Assembly (NCBI GenBank): GCA_025935735.1
Contig: JAICUS010000224.1
Coordinates: 1 to 8,860 of the forward strand
From: Solirubrobacteraceae bacterium
Lineage (GTDB): Bacteria; Actinomycetota; Thermoleophilia; Solirubrobacterales; Solirubrobacteraceae
Reading direction: 5' to 3'
Length of the DNA: 8,860 nucleotides
Shown: positions 5,470-8,860 of the stretch, piece after piece
Position numbering within the stretch: the first letter of the stretch is position 1
Layout of the letters: every line of letters begins with the position of its first letter
Translations under genes and position numbers: made by a program
The notes under the pieces: generated by a model
Databases searched by the model: none
Seen by the model: only the letters and a program-made list of their open reading frames with translations
What the model was told of the DNA's origin: nothing

Positions 5470-6633
5470 CTAGGCGAAGACGGCGACCGTCGCCGTGAAG
5501 CTGTGGAGGAAGTACCCGCCGCCGACCGGGCCGATCTCGCCGGCGGCGAAGAACCCCGCGGCCGGCGCGCCGGCGAGCGCGTCCTCGACCGCCTCCGCGT
5601 CGTGGCCGGCCCGCCCGAACATGCTGCGGCCCCGCCCGTTGCAGGCGAACACGAGCGCGCCCGCCGGCGGACGCCCGCCCAGCGCGGCCATGCTGATCGA
5701 CAGGGCGTCGCGCAGGTCGCGGTCCGCGCTCTCGGCGTCGCGGGCGTGCAGGCGGACGACCTGGCCGGGATGGACGTCGGCGGCCACCGCCACCTGCCCG
5801 GTGCTCGGGTCGGCACCGACCAGGCCGCGGACGAGGAAGTCGCCCTGCAGATAGTCCGGCTTGTTGCTGTCGACCACGATCCCGACGAGCAGGCCGCCCC
5901 GCACGAGCTGCAGGTCCTCCGGCGGGAGCGCCTCGATCGTCTCGCGCAGCTTCTCCAGCGCCGGCTTGCCCGCCAGCTCGCCGATCACGTGGCCCTGCCC
6001 GGCGGTGATCGTCAGCTCCGGCCCGAGCGGCGTCGCTCCCTGAGACACCATCGGCAGCACCTCGACGCCGTCGAGCCGCACGCCGACCGCGCCGTCCGAA
6101 ACCACCTCGTCGCCGATGAACAGAACGCTCTCGTCGTCGATCGTCCGGCCGGACGCCAGCCCGCCCAGCAGCGGCATGAGCGGCGTCGACTCGGTGAGGA
6201 AGCGCAGGACCGCGTCGGTGGGGAACGTCACGGGGTCGGCCAGCAGGACGACCCCGTCGGCGCCGGTGAGCTCGGGCATCCCGGTCAGCGCGCCCGCGCC
6301 CGCCTCGAGCTCCTGGACGCTCGCGTGGAAGGTGGTCGCGGTGCCGTCGCCCAGGTGCGCCGCCCAGACCGACACCGCGGTGGCGTCCTCGATCTCGCGG
6401 CCATGCCCGATCACGCCACCCGCCCCGCAGCCGATCAGCTCCTCCGGCGCCAGCGCCTCGTGCACCGCCTCGAGCGTGGCCTCCGGCGCGGCGAGATAGG
6501 CGCCGGAGACGAACACGATGGCCAGGTCGCAGCGCTCGCCGCCGAGGGCAGCCGCGGCCCGGCCGGCCGCCTCCATCGCCGCGGCCCGCGGGTCCGGGAC
6601 CGTTGAGAGGCCGGTGCCGATGCGGACGGGCAT
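5470..6633 (-). CDS. FIST-domain protein (FIST N + FIST C), presumed small-ligand sensor
   Basis: A 387-aa soluble protein with no signal peptide or membrane helix. The N-terminal FIST domain begins at MPVRIGTGLSTVPDP and contains DLAIVFVSGAY (36-46), EELIGCGAGGVIGHG (64-78) and PLLGGLASG (154-162). The FIST_C half has GALVFACNGRGRSMFG (325-340) and GFFAAGEIGPVGG (360-372), ending LHSFTATVAVF. FIST domains are predicted to bind small ligands such as amino acids in signal transduction, alone or joined to GGDEF, kinase or chemotaxis modules. No output domain is present here, so it must act through a partner. ATG 6633 is chosen because the GTGLS opening is the normal domain start. A longer frame from 6780 would overlap miaA and adds a low-complexity Arg/Pro segment. 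No ribosome site is visible; TATCGT 9 nt upstream may be a -10 element of a leaderless mRNA. Confidence 0.9.
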   Translation of the reverse strand: MPVRIGTGLSTVPDPRAAAMEAAGRAAAALGGERCDLAIVFVSGAYLAAPEATLEAVHEALAPEELIGCGAGGVIGHGREIEDATAVSVWAAHLGDGTATTFHASVQELEAGAGALTGMPELTGADGVVLLADPVTFPTDAVLRFLTESTPLMPLLGGLASGRTIDDESVLFIGDEVVSDGAVGVRLDGVEVLPMVSQGATPLGPELTITAGQGHVIGELAGKPALEKLRETIEALPPEDLQLVRGGLLVGIVVDSNKPDYLQGDFLVRGLVGADPSTGQVAVAADVHPGQVVRLHARDAESADRDLRDALSISMAALGGRPPAGALVFACNGRGRSMFGRAGHDAEAVEDALAGAPAAGFFAAGEIGPVGGGYFLHSFTATVAVFA

Positions 6634-6730
6634 GCCGCGATGACGATACTGCGGCGCCGCGGCCGCCCGACGCGGTCGGAGACGGCGGCGCCGCGGGCGC
6701 CCGGCCGGCGGCGCGACCATACTGGCCGTC
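6634..6730. promoter_or_regulatory. Divergent promoter region between the FIST gene and miaA
   Basis: These 97 bp separate two divergent starts and are extremely GC-rich apart from two AT-containing patches. CATACT at 6718-6723 lies 7 nt before the miaA GTG. On the other strand TATCGT lies 9 nt before the FIST ATG. Both distances suit a -10 element serving a leaderless transcript, and neither gene has a Shine-Dalgarno sequence. I see no convincing -35 boxes. The patch ATACTG occurs next to both starts in the same orientation. Confidence 0.4.
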
Positions 6731-7627
6731 GTGCCGCGGCCCGCCGTGATCGCCGTCTTCGGTCCCACCGGGGTGGGCAAGACCGCCGTGGCCGTCGCGC
6801 TCGCCGAGCGGCTGCGGGCGCGCGGGGAGGACCCGGTGGCGATCTCCGCGGACGCCCTGCAGGTCTACGCGGGGTTGGAGATCCTCACGGGCGCGGCCGG
6901 GGCGGACGAGCGGGCGCGGCTCGAGCACCGGCTGGTCGGGTTCGTGCCGATCACGCAGACCTGTTCCGCCGGCGCCTACGCGCAGCGGGCGCACGCGGAG
7001 ATCGACGCGGCGCTGGCCGCCGGCCGCACCCCGATCGTCGTCGGCGGCACCGGCCTGTATCTCCGGGCCGCGCTGGCCGACCTCGACCTGCGCCCGCCGG
7101 TCCCCGCCGGCGTCCGCGCCCGCTGGACCGGCCACGCGCCGCAGAGCCTGCACGCGACGCTGCAAAACCGCGCGCCGGCCGTGGCCGCCGGGATCGCCCC
7201 GACCGACCGCCACCGGCTGATCCGCGCGCTCGAGCTGCTCGACGCGGGCGAGCAGCCTCCGCCGCCGAAGAACTCGCCCTCCCAGCTCTGGACCACCGCC
7301 ACCCGCCACCCGACGCTGCTGGCGGCCCTGATCATGGACCGCGACGCGCTCGCCGCCCGCATCGACGCCCGCATCGACGCGATGCTCGCGGCCGGCGTCC
7401 AGCAGGAGGTCGAGCGGGCCGACGCCGCCGGCGCGTCGCACACCGCCCGCGCCGCGCTGGGCTTCGCCGAGCTCCTCAAAGGCGACATCGAGGCGATGCG
7501 CACCAAGACCCGCCGGTACGCCAAGCGCCAGCTCACCTGGCTGCGCAAGTTGCCCGGCGCGCACCTGATCGACGTCACGCACCGCACGGCGCAGGACGCG
7601 GCCGCCGAGTTGGACGGCATGATCTAG
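6731..7627 (+). CDS. miaA: tRNA dimethylallyltransferase MiaA
   Basis: A 298-aa enzyme that transfers a dimethylallyl group from DMAPP to N6 of A37 in tRNAs reading UNN codons, the substrate for MiaB. GPTGVGKT (11-18) is the P-loop. ISADALQVYAGLEI (38-51) corresponds to the family's DS-x-QVY-x-G-L-D-I block that holds the catalytic Asp (Asp41 here). GGTGLYLRAAL (105-115), TDRHRLIRALE (158-168), ALGFAEL (242-248) and TRRYAKRQLTWLRK (260-273) are the other landmarks. The segment usually reading DPxxxYSVAxF is VPITQTCSAGAYAQ, a lineage-type variant. Length is near the short end for the family. The GTG start at 6731 places the P-loop normally. There is no ribosome site; a leaderless mRNA is likely. 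dapF follows after 5 bp, so the two form an operon. Confidence 0.95.
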   Translation: MPRPAVIAVFGPTGVGKTAVAVALAERLRARGEDPVAISADALQVYAGLEILTGAAGADERARLEHRLVGFVPITQTCSAGAYAQRAHAEIDAALAAGRTPIVVGGTGLYLRAALADLDLRPPVPAGVRARWTGHAPQSLHATLQNRAPAVAAGIAPTDRHRLIRALELLDAGEQPPPPKNSPSQLWTTATRHPTLLAALIMDRDALAARIDARIDAMLAAGVQQEVERADAAGASHTARAALGFAELLKGDIEAMRTKTRRYAKRQLTWLRKLPGAHLIDVTHRTAQDAAAELDGMI

Positions 7628-7632
7628 GTCCC

Positions 7633-8466
7633 GTGCGGTTCGAGAAGTGGCAGGCGCTGGGCAACGACTACCTCATCTTCGAGGCGGACGAGCTGACCCC
7701 GTACCAGGTCCGGCGGTTGTGCGACCCGCACTTCGGCCCCGGCGGCGACGGCGTGCTCGCGCTCAGCGCCGCCGACGCGCCCGGCCACGTCGCCCGCCTG
7801 CGCATCTACAACCCCGACGGCTCGGAGGCCGAGCTGTCGGGCAACGGCGCCCGCGAGGCGATCATGTACCTGCGCCGCAACGGCTGGACGGAGGCCGACA
7901 CCTTCTCCATCCAGACGCTCGCCGGCGAGATCCGCCCGACGATCACCGGCCCGACCACCTGTCGCGTCGACATGGGCCGCGCCCGCCTCGCCTCCGAGCA
8001 CTACCCGCACGGCCCGCCGGATGGCCGCGGGGAGCTGACCGCGCAGGGCCGCCGCTGGCGCTTCCAGCACGTGGCGATCGGCAACCCGCAGTGCGCCATC
8101 CGCGTCGAGACCCAGGACGACCTCGAGGCGCTCGACCTGAGCGCGCTCGGCCCGCAGATCGAGCACGCGCCGCAGTTCCCGAACCGGACGAACGTGTCGT
8201 TCTGGACCGCGCTCGCCGCCGACCGGATCCGTGCCCGGATCTTCGAGCGCGGCGTGGGGGAGACGCTGTCCTCCGGCACCGGCGCGACCGGGGCTGCGGT
8301 GGCGCACGTCGTCCGCGGCGGCGACTCGCCCGTCACCGTCGTGCTGGACGGCGGCGAGCTGGAGGTCGACGTCGACGAGTCCCTGCACGTCGACCTGACC
8401 GGCTGGGCGGTCCCCGTCTACCGCGCCGAGTTGAGCGACGAGTTCAAGCGAGAGGAAGGGTTCTAG
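7633..8466 (+). CDS. dapF: Diaminopimelate epimerase-family protein lacking both catalytic cysteines
   Basis: A 277-aa protein with the DapF two-lobe pattern: KWQALGNDYLIFE (5-17), GGDGVL (37-42), RIYNPDGSEAELSGNGAR (57-74), VDMGRAR (112-118), VAIGNPQCAI (147-156), FPNRTNVSF (182-190), ERGVGETL (206-212) and GTGATGAA (215-222). DapF interconverts LL- and meso-diaminopimelate with two cysteines, in GNGARC and in ETLACGTG. Here these positions read GNGAREA (Glu75) and ETLSSGTG (Ser214), so the two-thiol mechanism cannot operate, although the ligand-binding Asn, Arg and Glu motifs remain. Either this lineage uses a Glu/Ser variant of the epimerase, or it is another PLP-independent isomerase. GTG 7633 puts the usual first strand (RFEKWQALGND) at the N-terminus. 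The 5-bp gap from miaA suggests translational coupling. The fold assignment is firm; the activity is open. Confidence 0.88.
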   Translation: MRFEKWQALGNDYLIFEADELTPYQVRRLCDPHFGPGGDGVLALSAADAPGHVARLRIYNPDGSEAELSGNGAREAIMYLRRNGWTEADTFSIQTLAGEIRPTITGPTTCRVDMGRARLASEHYPHGPPDGRGELTAQGRRWRFQHVAIGNPQCAIRVETQDDLEALDLSALGPQIEHAPQFPNRTNVSFWTALAADRIRARIFERGVGETLSSGTGATGAAVAHVVRGGDSPVTVVLDGGELEVDVDESLHVDLTGWAVPVYRAELSDEFKREEGF

Positions 8467-8503
8467 TGGTTCCTGACGCACGTATCTTGGAGAGGGACCA
8501 CTG
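8467..8503 (+). promoter_or_regulatory. Short gap after dapF with a strong ribosome site and a -10-like box
   Basis: The 37-bp gap contains TATCTT (8483-8488), a possible -10 element, and GGAGAGGGA (8490-8498), the best Shine-Dalgarno match among the host genes in the window. A separate promoter is possible, but no -35 box is clear, and read-through from miaA-dapF is equally likely. Confidence 0.3.
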
Positions 8504-8860
8504 ATGCTGCTGGTCACCGGAGCGACGGGCACGACGGGCAGCGAGGTCCTGCGCGCGCTCAAGGACCGCGAGGTGCCGGCGCGCGCGCTCGTGCGCGACG
8601 AGACGAAGGCCCACCACCTGCGCGACCTGGGCTTCGAGCCGGCCACCGGCGACCTGGGCGACCCGCGCACGCTGCGGCCGGCGCTGGAGGGCGTCGAGCG
8701 CGCCTACCTCGTCTCGCCCGCGGGCCCGATGCAGTCCGAGCTCGAGCTCGCGTTCATCGAGACGGCCAAGGAGGCGGGGGTACGGCACATCGTCAAGCTC
8801 TCGGTGATCGGCGCCAACGCGGAGGCGCCGCTGCGCTTCGCCCGCTCCCACGGCAAGGTC
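8504..8860 (+). CDS. NmrA-like NAD(P)-binding protein (atypical SDR), N-terminal part, cut by window end
   Basis: The frame is open to the right edge, giving 119 residues. It starts MLLVTGATGTTGSEVLRAL, where TGATGTTG is the TGxxGxxG nucleotide-binding motif of atypical SDRs. RALVRDETKAHHLRDLG (27-43) carries the Arg that marks NADPH preference in NmrA-like and QOR2-like proteins. TGDLGDPRTLRPALEGVERA (48-67) and HIVKLSVIGANAEAP (95-109) are further family blocks; S-x-I-GA is the usual active-site strand. Relatives include NAD(P)H:quinone oxidoreductase 2 and redox-sensing regulators, and the missing C-terminus would be needed to choose. ATG 8504 has a good ribosome site (GGAGAGGGA, 8490-8498). 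It begins 37 bp after dapF. Confidence 0.88.
   Translation, partial: MLLVTGATGTTGSEVLRALKDREVPARALVRDETKAHHLRDLGFEPATGDLGDPRTLRPALEGVERAYLVSPAGPMQSELELAFIETAKEAGVRHIVKLSVIGANAEAPLRFARSHGKV

Noticed and set aside
4649..7582. A 977-codon minus-strand frame ending in the SDR
   Set aside because: Only its last 263 residues are a real protein. The rest is shadow of FIST and miaA without domain features, so the SDR start at 5440 with its AGGTGG site is preferred.
1..8860. CRISPR arrays, tRNA or rRNA genes, phage or toxin-antitoxin modules
   Set aside because: No regularly spaced repeats, cloverleaf sequences or small paired ORFs with recognisable features were seen on either strand.

Overview
The window is very GC-rich, with strong codon bias toward G/C in third positions, few Shine-Dalgarno sites and several starts that look leaderless. 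This fits an actinobacterium. The form of MiaA, the DapF variant and an actinobacterial-type LexA box point, by my recollection of these families, to Thermoleophilia/Solirubrobacterales; that placement is inference.

Layout, left to right. (1) The C-terminal end of miaB (+), a tRNA methylthiotransferase, with a GC-rich hairpin after its stop. (2) A decayed fragment of an aminoglycoside/choline phosphotransferase-type kinase (-) with one frameshift inside its catalytic loop. (3) A complete-looking group II intron (-), about 494-2503: 5' RNA domains, a 447-aa reverse transcriptase/maturase without an endonuclease domain, a textbook domain V 12 nt after the maturase stop, and a domain VI with a bulged branch-point adenosine. 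(4) A radical SAM gene of the SplB/Rv2578c type (+). Its start codon abuts a near-perfect LexA (SOS) operator, and its protein ends in a QxxLF peptide resembling a sliding-clamp-binding motif. (5) An MscS-type channel gene (+), converging on (6) a two-gene minus-strand operon (FIST-domain sensor, then short-chain dehydrogenase). The two convergent stop codons lie in opposite arms of one perfect hairpin. (7) Divergent from FIST, the miaA-dapF pair (+) followed by the start of an NmrA-like gene cut by the window end.

Functional links. MiaA and MiaB act in sequence on A37 of UNN-reading tRNAs, so the two ends of the window carry successive steps of one modification pathway, separated here by accessory genes and the intron. 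DapF keeps the fold and ligand-binding motifs of diaminopimelate epimerase but has Glu and Ser in place of the two catalytic cysteines.

The most interesting part is the intron/radical SAM junction. A LexA operator, a SplB-like Fe-S enzyme and a C-terminal clamp-like motif together suggest an undescribed SOS-induced, replisome-linked DNA repair factor. The group II intron has inserted only some 20-30 bp from that operator, in the promoter region.
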